A stretch of DNA of 64,000 bases from Leucobacter sp. OLIS6 (GCF_002752355.1 NZ_MRAV01000003.1:1-64000), one strand, 5' to 3'. Shown: positions 35,978 through 46,436, counted from the stretch's first letter. The notes: generated by a model from the letters alone, not told the origin. A program made the numbers and translations.

Positions 35978-37888
35978 TTATTCCACTTCTCCGACGCGGT
36001 CCCGCCCGGCCTGGGCCGCATACAGCTCGGCGTACGCGCCTCCCGCGGCCAGCAGTTCGTCGTGGGTGCCCCGCTCGAGCACACGGCCCGCGCCCAGCAC
36101 GTAGATGCGGTCGGCATCGACGATGGTCGACAGGCGGTGCGCGATCGCGATCGTGGTGCGCCCGCTGCGGGCGCCGTCGAGCGCCTGCTGCACGATCCGC
36201 TCGCTCACGGTGTCGAGCGCGCTCGTCGCCTCGTCGAGGATCAGGATCCTCGGGTTCTTGAGCAGCACGCGCGCGATCGCGATGCGCTGCTTCTCTCCGC
36301 CGGACAACCGGTAGCCCCGCTCCCCGACCACCGTGTCGTAGCCCTCGGCGAAGGAGGCGATGGTCGCATGGATGTTGGCCATGCGCGCGGCCGCCTCCAG
36401 CTCCTCGTCGCTCGCATCCGGCTTGCCGTACCGCAGGTTCTCGGCGATCGTCGCGTGGAAGAGGTAGGGCTCCTGGGTGACCACGCCGATGTCGGCCATG
36501 AGCGAATCGTGCTGCAGCTCGCGCACGTCGACGCCCGAGACCCGCAGGGCGCCGTCGGTCACGTCGTAGAGGCGAGGGATCAGGGACCCGATCGTCGTCT
36601 TGCCGGATCCCGACGCGCCGACCAGCGCGACGAACTCGCCGGGGGCGACCTCGAACGACACGCGGTCGAGCGTCGGCGGCGCGTCCTCCGCCGCATCCTC
36701 GTAGGCGAACGACACCCGATCGAGCTCGACCCGGCCCGCGAGACCCGGCTCCTCCGGGATCGGCCTCGCGTCGGGCGCGTCGACGATCCGGGGGCGGAGG
36801 TCCAGGTACTCGAAGATGCGGGCGAACAGGGCCTGCGAGGTCTGCAGGTCGAGCGCGATCCGCAGCAGCGCCATCATCGGGAACAGCAGCCGGGACTGCA
36901 CGGTGGTGAAGGCCACAATCGTTCCCGCCGTGATGCCGGCGTCGAACCCCTGCCCCTGGGCGGAGGCGATGAGCCAGCCCGAGACGAGGTACACGATCGC
37001 GGGCACGGCCGACATGAACACCTGCACCATCGCGAAGAACGCCTGGCCGCTCATGGTCAGCCGCACCTGGAGGCCGATCTGGTTGCGGTTCTCGGCCGCG
37101 TAGCGCTCGGTCTCGGCGCCCTGGCGCGAGTACGTCTTCGCGAGCAGCACTCCCGAGATCGAGAGCGCCTCCTGCGTGATCGCGGTCATCTCCGACAACG
37201 ATTCCTGAGTCTGGCCGGCGATCTTGGCCCGCACCTGGCCGACCCGCCGCTGCGCGATGACCAGGACGGGCAGCAGCACGATCGCGATCAGGGTCAGCTG
37301 CCAGCTGAGCATCAGCATGGCCACGAGCGCGGCGATCACCGTGACCGTGTTGCCCACGATGTTCGAGACCGTATTGGTCAGCACGTTGGCCACGCCGCCG
37401 ACGTCGTTCTGCAGGCGGGACTGGATCACGCCCGTCTTGGTCCGGGTGAAGAAGCCCAGCTCCATCGACTGCAGGTGCGAGAACAGCCGCTCTCGGAGGT
37501 CGCCCATGACCCGGTTGCCGACCCGGGCCGTGATCAGCGTCTGCACCACGCCCAGCCCGGACGAGGCCACGAACACCGCGATCATGCCGCCGACCAGCCA
37601 GGCGAGCAGCGTCAGCTGCGGATGCCCGTCCTTGGGGAACAGCGCATCGTCGAAGACGCGCTGCGTGATGAGCGGCGGGATGACGGAGAGCGCAGCGGCG
37701 ACGAGCACGAGGGCCGCGATCACGACGAGCTGCCGGCGATAGGGCCGGAACAGCGCGATGATGCGTTTCCCGAGATCGGGGACCACGGGGGCCTGGCGGT
37801 TCAGCTCGCGCTGCGCGTCGGCATCGGCCGCCGAAACTCGACCGCCTCCGCCGCCGCGTCCTCCCCCGCCGGGCCTGCCCATACTCAT
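35978..37888 (-). CDS. ABC exporter, fused permease-ATPase (multidrug/lipid type)
   Basis: 636 aa half-transporter. A Gly-rich basic N-terminal tail (about 1-25) is followed by a six-helix permease (about 45-330) and an ATPase domain with Walker A GASGSGKTT (about 425), signature LSGGEKQRIAIA, Walker B ILILDEATSALD and the H-loop IAHRLST. Works as a dimer to export lipids, peptides or drugs. Its ATG overlaps the esterase gene stop (ATGA), so the two are translated together. Substrate unknown. Confidence 0.93.
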   Translation of the reverse strand: MSMGRPGGGGRGGGGGRVSAADADAQRELNRQAPVVPDLGKRIIALFRPYRRQLVVIAALVLVAAALSVIPPLITQRVFDDALFPKDGHPQLTLLAWLVGGMIAVFVASSGLGVVQTLITARVGNRVMGDLRERLFSHLQSMELGFFTRTKTGVIQSRLQNDVGGVANVLTNTVSNIVGNTVTVIAALVAMLMLSWQLTLIAIVLLPVLVIAQRRVGQVRAKIAGQTQESLSEMTAITQEALSISGVLLAKTYSRQGAETERYAAENRNQIGLQVRLTMSGQAFFAMVQVFMSAVPAIVYLVSGWLIASAQGQGFDAGITAGTIVAFTTVQSRLLFPMMALLRIALDLQTSQALFARIFEYLDLRPRIVDAPDARPIPEEPGLAGRVELDRVSFAYEDAAEDAPPTLDRVSFEVAPGEFVALVGASGSGKTTIGSLIPRLYDVTDGALRVSGVDVRELQHDSLMADIGVVTQEPYLFHATIAENLRYGKPDASDEELEAAARMANIHATIASFAEGYDTVVGERGYRLSGGEKQRIAIARVLLKNPRILILDEATSALDTVSERIVQQALDGARSGRTTIAIAHRLSTIVDADRIYVLGAGRVLERGTHDELLAAGGAYAELYAAQAGRDRVGEVE

Positions 37889-39183
37889 CCGGCGTCGAGC
37901 CCCATTCGCTTCGCCAGGATCGGGATGGCCTGTTCGAACACGCTCGTCACCGTGCGCCAGTCGTGCCCCGTCGGCTCCTCCATCAGCTGCGAGTCCATGC
38001 CCGCCGCGACCGAGGCCTGATGCAGTTCGTGCGCGTACTTGGTGTACTTGTGATCCGTGGTGCCGACCCCGTAGATCATCATCGTGTCGCGGTAGGGTGC
38101 GTTGGCCTGCATGATCGCGCGCGGCTGCGCGGCCTCGTAGGCGGCCTTCGAGCCGTCGAAGCCCTCGGCGATGGTGTTCGGCACAGTGTTCAGGATAGGC
38201 CCGATCTGGCCCTGGACCGAGATGCCCGAACCGTACAGCTGGGGGAACTTGGCGACGAGCTGCGTCGTGCAGGTTCCGCCCTGCGAGAAGCCGGTCACGG
38301 CCCACATCCGAGGATCGCTGCTGACGCGGTAGTTCGCCTTCACCCAGTTGGTCACGTCTTGAGTGAGATAGGTCTCCGAGTTGCCGAACTTCTTCGAGTC
38401 GACGCACATCGGGTTCACCGCGGGGTCGGTCAGCTGGTCCGGCGAGATCACGATCGGCGCGAGGCCGTTGTGCGCCGCCGCGTACTCGTCGAGGGTCCGA
38501 CCGAGCGCACCCGAGGAGAACGGAGTACCCGGGCTCCCCGGCTGGCCCGACAGCGCGATCAGCACGGGGAGCACGGGCGGGTTCTTCACGAGCGCGGCCG
38601 GCGGCAGATAAATCACAGCGGGTCGCGCCTTGAAGTGCGACACGGCACCGGCGATGGGAACCTGCCCGATCTGCCCCTGTTTCGGCATGTCGGCGGGGGC
38701 GCGCCACGTGGAGTAGTCGACCATGCCCTTCACGACCTCGCCCCGCTGCCCGGTCGTGTCCTTCAGCTGGGCGAACTTGACCCCGCCGATGACCTCGTTC
38801 AGCGTCTGGTAGGCGCCGAAGTCGGCGTTGATCCCGACCGCCGACGTCGCGAGCATCGCCGGGATCGCGATGATCGCGACGGCCTTGCGCCACCAGCGCG
38901 ACTTGAACAGGTTCACGATGGCGAGCCCGAGCCCGGCGAAGCCGATGATCGTCCAGAGGCGGACCACCTGCGAGAGATCGACGCCGAAGATGTTCTGCGC
39001 GTCCACCACCCACCAGAACACGAGCGCGCCGATGCCGCCGCCGACGACGGCACCGATGATCGAGAGCAGGGTCCGCTTCCAGGTCGGCCGGATCAGCAGG
39101 TAGAGCGCGAACACGCCCATGACGATCGCCGCGGCGAGCATGACTCGCGGGCTGGTCAGCGGGTGCTTCAGCAGCCAATCCAT
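37885..39183 (-). CDS. membrane-anchored esterase with four N-terminal helices
   Basis: 432 aa. Four membrane segments occupy about residues 10-115. The remaining about 315 residues form an outward-facing esterase domain of the antigen-85/esterase D type: ALSGQPGSPGTPFS, PIVISPDQ, the nucleophile elbow GFSQGGTC, MMIYGVGTTDHKY and the His in TGHDWRTV. ATG 39183 begins just before the first helix. Coupled by ATGA overlap to the ABC exporter, suggesting export and acyl transfer or hydrolysis of the same envelope component. A mycolyltransferase role is unlikely in a mycolate-free actinomycete. Confidence 0.8.
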   Translation of the reverse strand: MDWLLKHPLTSPRVMLAAAIVMGVFALYLLIRPTWKRTLLSIIGAVVGGGIGALVFWWVVDAQNIFGVDLSQVVRLWTIIGFAGLGLAIVNLFKSRWWRKAVAIIAIPAMLATSAVGINADFGAYQTLNEVIGGVKFAQLKDTTGQRGEVVKGMVDYSTWRAPADMPKQGQIGQVPIAGAVSHFKARPAVIYLPPAALVKNPPVLPVLIALSGQPGSPGTPFSSGALGRTLDEYAAAHNGLAPIVISPDQLTDPAVNPMCVDSKKFGNSETYLTQDVTNWVKANYRVSSDPRMWAVTGFSQGGTCTTQLVAKFPQLYGSGISVQGQIGPILNTVPNTIAEGFDGSKAAYEAAQPRAIMQANAPYRDTMMIYGVGTTDHKYTKYAHELHQASVAAGMDSQLMEEPTGHDWRTVTSVFEQAIPILAKRMGLDAG

Positions 39184-39362
39184 AGATGTTCCGATCGACG
39201 AGGACGTGCGGGGTACCGCAGATCAGCATGCTCGGACCCCGAATGAGGAAGCTGCGCGGACGCTGTGAGACTGCCGACAGCGGGCGGGGCGCCCACCGCC
39301 CGGCGACGACGATCCCCTTCCTGGGAGGATGATAGAGGTCCGTCGAAATCGGAGGGGGATCC

Positions 39363-39833
39363 ATGCCGGAACAGCACGCCCGAGTGCGGGAGGCGGCCGC
39401 CGAACGCGGCCTCGAGATCGAGATCCGCGAACGCCCGGCCGCCCGCTCCCTTCCGGAGGCGGCGGAGCTGCTCGGCATCGATCCCTCGGGGATCGTCAAG
39501 ACCCTGGTCGTGAAGCGCTCCGACGGCTCCTATCTCTTCGCCCTCGTCCCCGGTGGGCGGTCTATCTCGTGGCCGAAGCTGCGGGCCGTCGTCGGGGTGA
39601 ACAAGCTCCGACTGCCCGAGGCGGAGCTCGCGCTCGAGGCGACCGGGTACGAGCGCGGCACCATCACCCCCGTCGGCAGCTCCACCGCGTGGCCGGTGTT
39701 CGCCGACGAGACGATCGTCGGGCAGCGGGTGGCCATGGGAGCGGGCGCGCACGGTTTCAGCCTGTTCGTCGATGCCGACGACCTGATCCGCGCCTACGAC
39801 GCGACCGTGGCCGACATCACGGTGCCCGAGTAG
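39363..39833 (+). CDS. YbaK/EbsC-type aminoacyl-tRNA deacylase
   Basis: 156 aa trans-editing enzyme that removes mischarged amino acids from tRNA. It shows IVKTLVVKRSDGSYLFALVPGG with the family's conserved Lys, then AVVGVNKLRLPEAELA and GTITPVG...TAWPVFAD and GAGAHGFSLFVDADDLI, matching the YbaK fold throughout. CGGAGGGGG 3-9 bases upstream of the ATG is a strong ribosome site. Single gene; convergent with the next. Confidence 0.88.
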   Translation: MPEQHARVREAAAERGLEIEIRERPAARSLPEAAELLGIDPSGIVKTLVVKRSDGSYLFALVPGGRSISWPKLRAVVGVNKLRLPEAELALEATGYERGTITPVGSSTAWPVFADETIVGQRVAMGAGAHGFSLFVDADDLIRAYDATVADITVPE

Positions 39834-39860
39834 CGGGGATCGCGCGGCGGTGCGGCGGGA

Positions 39861-40187
39861 CTACTCCGCGGCGTCGATCGCCCGCTCGAGGCGCTCGAGC
39901 TTGCCATCGATCTCGCCCACGTGACCGGGGCGGATATCTGCCTTCATGACGAGGGAGATGCGCGACCCGAAGGGTGCGACGGCCTCGGTGGCGCGCTTCA
40001 CCACGTCGAACACCTCGTCCCACTCGCCCTCGATCTCGGTGAACATCGAACTCGTCCGGTTCGGCAGACCCGACTCGCGCACCACGCGCACCGCCGCCGC
40101 GACGGCGGCCGACACCGACCCGTCCTCGTTCATGGCGGGACCTGCGGGGCCGACCCCGCTCGGGGCGACGGAGAATGCGAGGATCAT
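39861..40187 (-). CDS. thiamine-binding MTH1187/YqgV family protein
   Basis: 108 aa ferredoxin-like fold protein. It begins LAFSVAPSGVG and carries VRESGLPNRTSSMFTEIEGEWDEVFDVV, the hallmark of the MTH1187/YkoF-like thiamine-binding family. ATG 40187 with AGAAGGAG 8 bases upstream is preferred over an upstream in-frame start. It may buffer or deliver thiamine; no TPP riboswitch is visible in the 76-base divergent gap. Confidence 0.85.
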   Translation of the reverse strand: MILAFSVAPSGVGPAGPAMNEDGSVSAAVAAAVRVVRESGLPNRTSSMFTEIEGEWDEVFDVVKRATEAVAPFGSRISLVMKADIRPGHVGEIDGKLERLERAIDAAE

Positions 40188-40263
40188 GCGGTTGGCTCCT
40201 TCTGAACTGCTCGTTCCTTCAAGCGTATGTGACACGTGGATCGAGCGCCGCTAGCCTCGTCCC

Positions 40264-40716
40264 GTGCGTGCCATCCTGACCCGATACCGCAGACCGCTGT
40301 TCCTCATCGCCTCGATCCTGCTGCTCGCGCTCTCCTGCTGGGCCGGCTACAGCTTCGCCTACGCGGCGGACCTGATCGAGTGGGACTGCGGCGGCGGCAG
40401 CTGCGCGACCAACGACGCTCGATCGCTCGGTCTGCCCGTCGCGCTCCTCGGCACCGTCGGCGCCGTGCTGCTGAGCGGCTTCGCGGTCGGACTCCTCGGG
40501 CCGGCCGTCGCGATCGCCGCCTCGGCGTTCTGGTTCCGCCGCGGGCTCGAGGATGCGATCGCCGCGGGTCACACGCCGGCGTCATCGGTCGGCACGCCCA
40601 TGACCTTCACGATCATCGCGTTCGTCGTGGCCGGGCTGTGCGTCGTCGGCTGGGTCTGGATGCTGATCGGCCGCGCGCAGGGTCGTCGGCTGGTCGCGAA
40701 GCACCGCGCCGAATAG
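40264..40716 (+). CDS. hypothetical membrane protein, three to four helices
   Basis: 150 aa. Hydrophobic helices lie at about 10-30, 55-90 (probably two) and 110-137. A short extracytoplasmic loop holds two cysteines in WDCGGGSCATND, which could form a disulfide. The C-terminus is basic. Starts with GTG at 40264. No family recognised and no partner gene. Confidence 0.6.
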   Translation: MRAILTRYRRPLFLIASILLLALSCWAGYSFAYAADLIEWDCGGGSCATNDARSLGLPVALLGTVGAVLLSGFAVGLLGPAVAIAASAFWFRRGLEDAIAAGHTPASSVGTPMTFTIIAFVVAGLCVVGWVWMLIGRAQGRRLVAKHRAE

Positions 40717-40795
40717 CGCGCGCTTCGGATGACCGGGATCGCCCCCTACGTCCGGAACAGAGTCGGCGGGAAACGCGCGCCGGCCGGAAACGCGT

Positions 40796-40859
40796 GAGGC
40801 GGGCACCGGTCGATCCCGGTGCCCGCCTCGCGCCGGTCGATCCCGGTGCCCGCCTCGCG
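40796..40859. terminator. terminator with a duplicated right half
   Basis: GAGGCGGGCACCGG (40796-40809) and CCGGTGCCCGCCTC (40816-40829) form a perfect 14-bp hairpin between convergent genes. The 27-base segment 40806-40832 is then repeated exactly at 40833-40859, giving a second possible 3' arm. Confidence 0.8.
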
Positions 40860-40875
40860 CGTCGAGAGACGCGCG

Positions 40876-42405
40876 CTACTCGGCGCGCTGCGCGGGGGCG
40901 TCGGCCGACGCCTCGGCAGCGGCGTCGTCGGCCTCCCCGACGACCGGGGTGCTGCGGGTCGACGCGGGGCGCGCGCCGAAGAGCAGCGTGACGACCACGC
41001 CGATGACGATCGCTCCCACCGGCAGGTAGAGCGACTCGGCCATGGCCTGCGCGAAGGGCTCCCGAACCTGCTCGGGCAGCTGCGAGAGCGTGCCGTGCTC
41101 GGATCCCGAGGCACCCGCGGCACCGAGGTGGGAGGTGAGTCGGGCCTGCATGATCACGGCCATGAGCGCCGAGCCGAGCACCGCGCCGACCTGGCGGCTG
41201 GTGTTGTAGACGCCGGAGCCGGCGCCGGCCAGCTGCGGCGGCAGACCGAAGGTGGTGATGGACGCGAGCGGCCCCCACATGAAGGCGTTGGCGACGCCCA
41301 GGACCGCGCTCGGGATGAGCAGCAGCCAGATGTCGGTGTCGGGCTTCATCAGCAGGATGTAGAGCAGCATGCCCGCGGCGAACACCGCGAGGCCGATGGT
41401 CGAGAGGCGTCGGGGGTCGCTACGGTCGATGAGCAGGCCGACCGGTCGCGCGAGGCCCGCGGAGAGCAGCGCCATCGGCACCAGCATGAGCGCCGACTGC
41501 GTCGGGGTGAGTCCGCGCACCAGCTGGAAGTAGAACATCAGCGGCAGACCCATGGCGGTGACCGACAGCCCCACCGTGGTGATGGCGCCGGTGCCGACCG
41601 AGAAGTTGCGGTCGCGGAAGATGCTGAGCGGCAGCAGCGGCTCGCCCTTCTGCACGGCCTGCCAGACCACGAAGAGCGCGAGCACGACGGCCCCGGCGAT
41701 GATGAGCAGCCAGACCGAGATGGGCCCCCAGATGATGCCCCAGTCGTAGGTCTCGCCCTCCTGGATGCCGAAGACGAGCAGGAACATGCCGAGCGCGCTC
41801 AGCACGACGCCCACCCAGTCGAAGCGGTGCGCGTGGGTCTCGAGCTTCGGCACGTACCGCATCGCGAGGATGAAGCCGACGATGCCGACGGGCACGTTGA
41901 TAAAGAAGATCCACTCCCAGCTCAGCGCGTCGAGCAGGAAGCCGCCCAGGATGGGGCCGACCAGGGTCGCGACGCCCGCGGTGATGCCCCAGACGGCCAT
42001 CGCGGATCCCCGCTGGCGCGGCGGGAAGATGCGCGTGATGACCGCCATGGTCTGCGGGGTCATGAGTGCGGCGCCGAGCCCCTGGAAGACGCGGGCGATG
42101 ATGAGCGAGCCGATCTCGGTCGACAGGCCGCAGGCGAGCGAGGAGAGCGTGAAGACGACGAGACCGATGAGGTAGAGACGACGCGGGCCGAAGCGGTCGC
42201 CCAAGCGGCCCGTGATGAGCAGCGGGACCGCGTACGCGAGCAGGTAGGCGCTCGTGGCCCACAGCGTGGCGTTCATGGTCGTGCCGAGTCCGAGCATGAT
42301 CGAGGGGTTCGCGACCGACACGATCGTCGTGTCCATCAGGATCATGAAGAAGCCCAGCACCATGGACCAGAGAGCGGCCCATGGACGGATTTCAGTTGTG
42401 CGCAT
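40876..42405 (-). CDS. MFS drug exporter of the DHA2 (14-helix) type
   Basis: 509 aa proton-driven efflux pump. It shows the DHA2 pattern: FMILMDTTIVSVANPSI in helix 1 (motif D1), TGRLGDRFGPRRLY (motif A), IARVFQGLGAALM and TAGVATLVGPILGGFLL (motif C). About 14 hydrophobic helices are present. ATG 42405 has GAAAGG 5 bases upstream; the earlier in-frame ATG at 42435 lacks a good site. Divergent from an AraC/GyrI-like regulator that probably responds to the same compounds. Confidence 0.9.
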   Translation of the reverse strand: MRTTEIRPWAALWSMVLGFFMILMDTTIVSVANPSIMLGLGTTMNATLWATSAYLLAYAVPLLITGRLGDRFGPRRLYLIGLVVFTLSSLACGLSTEIGSLIIARVFQGLGAALMTPQTMAVITRIFPPRQRGSAMAVWGITAGVATLVGPILGGFLLDALSWEWIFFINVPVGIVGFILAMRYVPKLETHAHRFDWVGVVLSALGMFLLVFGIQEGETYDWGIIWGPISVWLLIIAGAVVLALFVVWQAVQKGEPLLPLSIFRDRNFSVGTGAITTVGLSVTAMGLPLMFYFQLVRGLTPTQSALMLVPMALLSAGLARPVGLLIDRSDPRRLSTIGLAVFAAGMLLYILLMKPDTDIWLLLIPSAVLGVANAFMWGPLASITTFGLPPQLAGAGSGVYNTSRQVGAVLGSALMAVIMQARLTSHLGAAGASGSEHGTLSQLPEQVREPFAQAMAESLYLPVGAIVIGVVVTLLFGARPASTRSTPVVGEADDAAAEASADAPAQRAE

Positions 42406-42561
42406 CGCTGCCTTTCGTGAGAAGAACGCGCTCATCCTACGCCCGGGGTCCGACATCGGATCCGAGCAAGTGGAACCGGCACCCGATCGAGTCGGACCGG
42501 AACGATCGGGCACCGCTCTGCACAATCGGCGACGATGAAGGGGAACGGAAAGGAGCAGCCC

Positions 42562-43425
42562 ATGATCGCTGCGCTCAACGCGCTGACGGACCTCGTCGAG
42601 CGGGACCTCGGCGCGGAGTTCGACGTCGCCGCGGTCGCCGCCGAGCACGCCACGACGGAGTACCACCTCCGTCGGATGTTCTCCTCGCTCGCGGGCATGC
42701 CGTTCTCGGAATACGCGAAGCGGCGCCGCATGGCCCGAGCCGGGGCGGAGCTCGCCACGGGCGAGGCCCGGGTGCTCGACGTCGCCGTGCGCTGCGGCTA
42801 CGGATCGACCGAGGCCTTCGGTCGAGCGTTTCGAGCGGTGCACGGCATCGCCCCCGCCGAAGCCGTACGGAACGGCGGCCCGCTCCGCACCCAGGCCGTG
42901 CTCAGGTTCCGCCTGAGCGTCGAAGGAAGGATCCCGATGGACGTCACCATCATCCAGCAGCCCGAGCTCGTGCTCGCGGGGTACTCGACCGAGGTCCCGC
43001 TCGTGCACTCGGGCGTCAACCCGAAGATCCAGGAGCACATCGCCGGGATCCCGCCGGAGGAGCACGACCGGCTCAAGCGCCTCGGCGACGCCGATCCGTC
43101 CGGGATCCTCGCGGTCACCGCCGGAATCGACCCGGAGGCCCCGGAAGGATCGATGCTCACCTATCTGCACGGCGTCGCCCTCGAAGCGACGACCCCCGTG
43201 CCGGACGATCTCGACGCGATCCGGGTGGAGGCCGGCCGCTGGGCCGTGTTCGCCGCCGACGGCCCCTTCCCGGAGACTCTCCAACAGGTATGGGCGGCGA
43301 CGGCCGCCGACTGGTTCCCCTCGCAGCCGTGGCGGTTGCGGCCGGGGCCGTCGATCGTCCGCTATCTGGAGTTCACGGGGACGAGCGCCAGGTGCGAGCT
43401 CCGGCTCCCCGTCGAGCCCGCCTGA
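42562..43425 (+). CDS. AraC-family regulator with GyrI-like effector domain
   Basis: 287 aa. The N-terminal about 100 residues have two AraC helix-turn-helix units (YHLRRMFSSLAGMPFSEYAK and VALDVAVRCGYGSTEAFGRAF-like text), followed by the GyrI-like/SOUL-type ligand-binding domain (about 130-285) with its VEAGRWAVFAADGP and IVRYLEF segments. Similar proteins (Rob/BmrR-like) sense hydrophobic drugs. ATG 42562 has AAAGGAG 6 bases upstream; ATG 42535 is weaker. It diverges from the drug exporter across 156 bases. Confidence 0.85.
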   Translation: MIAALNALTDLVERDLGAEFDVAAVAAEHATTEYHLRRMFSSLAGMPFSEYAKRRRMARAGAELATGEARVLDVAVRCGYGSTEAFGRAFRAVHGIAPAEAVRNGGPLRTQAVLRFRLSVEGRIPMDVTIIQQPELVLAGYSTEVPLVHSGVNPKIQEHIAGIPPEEHDRLKRLGDADPSGILAVTAGIDPEAPEGSMLTYLHGVALEATTPVPDDLDAIRVEAGRWAVFAADGPFPETLQQVWAATAADWFPSQPWRLRPGPSIVRYLEFTGTSARCELRLPVEPA

Positions 43426-43427
43426 CC

Positions 43428-43468
43428 GGGAGGTGCGGTCGGGACGGTCCGTTCCGACCGCACCTCCC
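43428..43468 (+). terminator. terminator after the AraC-type gene
   Basis: GGGAGGTGCGGTCGG and CCGACCGCACCTCCC form a perfect 15-bp stem with an 11-base loop, 2 bases after the stop codon. Confidence 0.85.
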
Positions 43469-43506
43469 ATATCCGGATGTCAGCGGCGCCAATTAGGATG
43501 GTGGGC

Positions 43507-44370
43507 ATGACCCAAACCCTGCGTGTCGCATCCGTCAACGTCAACGGTGTCCGTGCCGCTTTCCGCAAGGGCATGGGCGACTGGCTCACCTCGCGCGGCG
43601 TCGATGTGCTCGCCATGCAGGAGGTCCGGGCAGACGACAGCCACCTGGCAGAACTCTTCGGCGACGAGTGGCAGATCCTGCACGACCCCTGCAACATCAA
43701 GGGCCGTGCGGGCGTCGCCATCGCCAGCCGGGTGCCGGCCGTCGCGCACCGCGTCGGCCTCGGCTCCGCGGAGGATCAGGAGCAGATCCAGTCGAGCGGG
43801 CGTTGGATCGAAGCTGATTTCGAGGTGGGCGGCGAGCTCGTCACGGTGATCAGCAACTACACCCACTCGGGCGAGGTCGATACTCCCCGTCAGGAGGCCA
43901 AGTGGGCCTTCCTCGACGCGATGGGCGTGCGCCTCGACCAGCTGGCCGCAGAGCGCGAACTCGTCACCATCGTGGGCGACTTCAATGTCGGCCACCGCGA
44001 GTTCGACATCAAGAACTGGAAGGGCAACGTGAAGCGTTCCGGCTTCCTGCCCCGCGAGCGGGCCTACTTCGACCGCTTCTTCGGGCCGCGCGGCGAGACC
44101 GTCGTCGGCGTCGACGGTTCAGAGGGCGTCGGCCACGGCTGGATCGACGTGGGGCGCCGCTGGGCCGGCGAGGTCGACGGCCCGTACTCCTGGTGGTCCA
44201 ACCGCGGCCAGGCCTTCGACAACGACACGGGCTGGCGTATCGACTACCACGTGGTCACCCCGCAGCTCGGCGAGCGGGTCGAGAACTACGTGATCGATCG
44301 CGCCGCCTCCTACGACGAGCGATGGTCGGATCACGCTCCCGTCGTCGTCGACTACCGAGTCGGCGCCTAA
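43507..44370 (+). CDS. xth: exodeoxyribonuclease III (AP endonuclease)
   Basis: 287 aa Mg2+-dependent EEP-fold nuclease for base-excision repair. Catalytic landmarks: ASVNVNGVRAA (N), MQEVRAD (metal Glu), IVGDFNVGHREFDIKNWKGN (Asp/Asn) and DERWSDHAPVVVDY (Asp-His). ATG 43507 is chosen on family N-termini; the ribosome site AGGATGG is a little distant. Followed by trpS after 84 bases, possibly one transcript. Confidence 0.93.
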   Translation: MTQTLRVASVNVNGVRAAFRKGMGDWLTSRGVDVLAMQEVRADDSHLAELFGDEWQILHDPCNIKGRAGVAIASRVPAVAHRVGLGSAEDQEQIQSSGRWIEADFEVGGELVTVISNYTHSGEVDTPRQEAKWAFLDAMGVRLDQLAAERELVTIVGDFNVGHREFDIKNWKGNVKRSGFLPRERAYFDRFFGPRGETVVGVDGSEGVGHGWIDVGRRWAGEVDGPYSWWSNRGQAFDNDTGWRIDYHVVTPQLGERVENYVIDRAASYDERWSDHAPVVVDYRVGA

Positions 44371-45462
<1,092 letters not shown>

Positions 45463-45616
45463 CGCCGACACCGATCGCATGAGCGCGAAGGCCTGAAACG
45501 CGAGGATCTGCACACGACGGTCTGAGCGCGAGGGTCCGAGCGCGACGACGCGAGGCCGACAACGCGTGGCCGGTGGCGTGACCTCGGGCGTCTGAACGAA
45601 TGAAGGCCCGCATATT

Positions 45617-45660
45617 CGGAGAGGCCCGCGAACCCCGCAGCGGGTTCGCGGGCCTCTCCG
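45617..45660 (+). terminator. terminator downstream of trpS
   Basis: Perfect 19-bp stem (45617-45635 and 45642-45660) with a 6-base loop, 155 bases after trpS. The 380-base gap 45463-45842 otherwise holds only this and a degenerate palindromic repeat; I see no gene there. Confidence 0.85.
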
Positions 45661-45740
45661 TGTGCCCGGGCCTCTCAGCGCGCGCCCTTCGCGTGCGCGT
45701 GCTGCCGAGAATGCGCGCGTCTCCGCGTGCCCGTGCCCGC

Positions 45741-45799
45741 CGAGTGGCGTCATTCCGCTCCATCGGGGTCGCTGTTCCAGCCGTTTGCCGCCTCTCGAC
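45741..45799. repeat. degenerate member of the CGAGTGGCG palindromic repeat family
   Basis: Starts CGAGTGGCGTC, carries CCGCTCC and ends GTTTGCCGCCTCTCGAC. Length and landmark spacing match the exact repeats at 54014 and 63761, but the arms have several mismatches, so it looks decayed. Confidence 0.6.
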
Positions 45800-45842
45800 G
45801 TGGGACCGCGAAGGATGGGCGAGGAAGCTGGGTGGTGGAGGT

Positions 45843-46358
45843 TCAGCTCCGCAGCTCCCACACCGATTCGCCGTCGATCGTGCGCTCCGTCCGGGTGAAG
45901 CCGAGGCGCCGAGCGACCCTGGCGGAGGCGAGGTTCTCGGGGTGGATGCACGCGACGACGGCCGATACCTCCTGTCGGCGCAGCCAGTCGAGCATGGCCC
46001 CGGCCGCCTCGGTTGCGAAGCCCGCCCCTTGCTCCGAGACACCGAGCACCCAGGCCGCGTCGGCGACCATCGCTCCGTCCGTTTCCGAGACCGTGGCCTG
46101 GACGTACCCGACAGCGGATCGCGTGTCCCGTCTCCGGATGATCCAGTTCAGCCACCCCGCGTCACCCGCCGGCGACTGTCCTGCGGACTGCCGGAGGTAC
46201 CTGGCCCGCAGATCGCCCTCGGTCGGGGGCTCTCCTCCGGTGAAGACGTACAGCTCGGGTGACGACAGCACCGACTGCATCTCGACCGCGTGCTCGACGC
46301 GAAGCGGTTCCAGGTGCAGACGCTCGGTCTCGATCGGTAGCGCGCGCATCCAGGGCAT
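45843..46358 (-). CDS. GNAT-family N-acetyltransferase (RimJ/RimL type)
   Basis: 171 aa. It opens with LPIETERLHLEPLRVEHAV and has WIIRRRDTRSAVGYVQATV, then the acetyl-CoA loop GVSEQGAGFATEAAGAML and CIHPENLASARVARRLGF, the usual RimJ/RimL order. Target unknown; proteins of this group acetylate ribosomal proteins, antibiotics or small metabolites. ATG 46358 has AGGA 8 bases upstream. Single gene. Confidence 0.85.
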   Translation of the reverse strand: MPWMRALPIETERLHLEPLRVEHAVEMQSVLSSPELYVFTGGEPPTEGDLRARYLRQSAGQSPAGDAGWLNWIIRRRDTRSAVGYVQATVSETDGAMVADAAWVLGVSEQGAGFATEAAGAMLDWLRRQEVSAVVACIHPENLASARVARRLGFTRTERTIDGESVWELRS

Positions 46359-46436
46359 GGCCCTCATCCTGTCAGCCTCTGCTCCCCGCACACCCGAACG
46401 CACGCGAACGCACGCGCGCGCCAACGCCCGCGCCCC

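Noticed and set aside
35978-39499. One 1173-codon open frame spanning exporter and esterase regions
   Set aside because: It runs through the esterase gene in a wrong frame with Arg/Pro-rich text. The real exporter starts at 37888, where the helices begin and the ATGA overlap lies.
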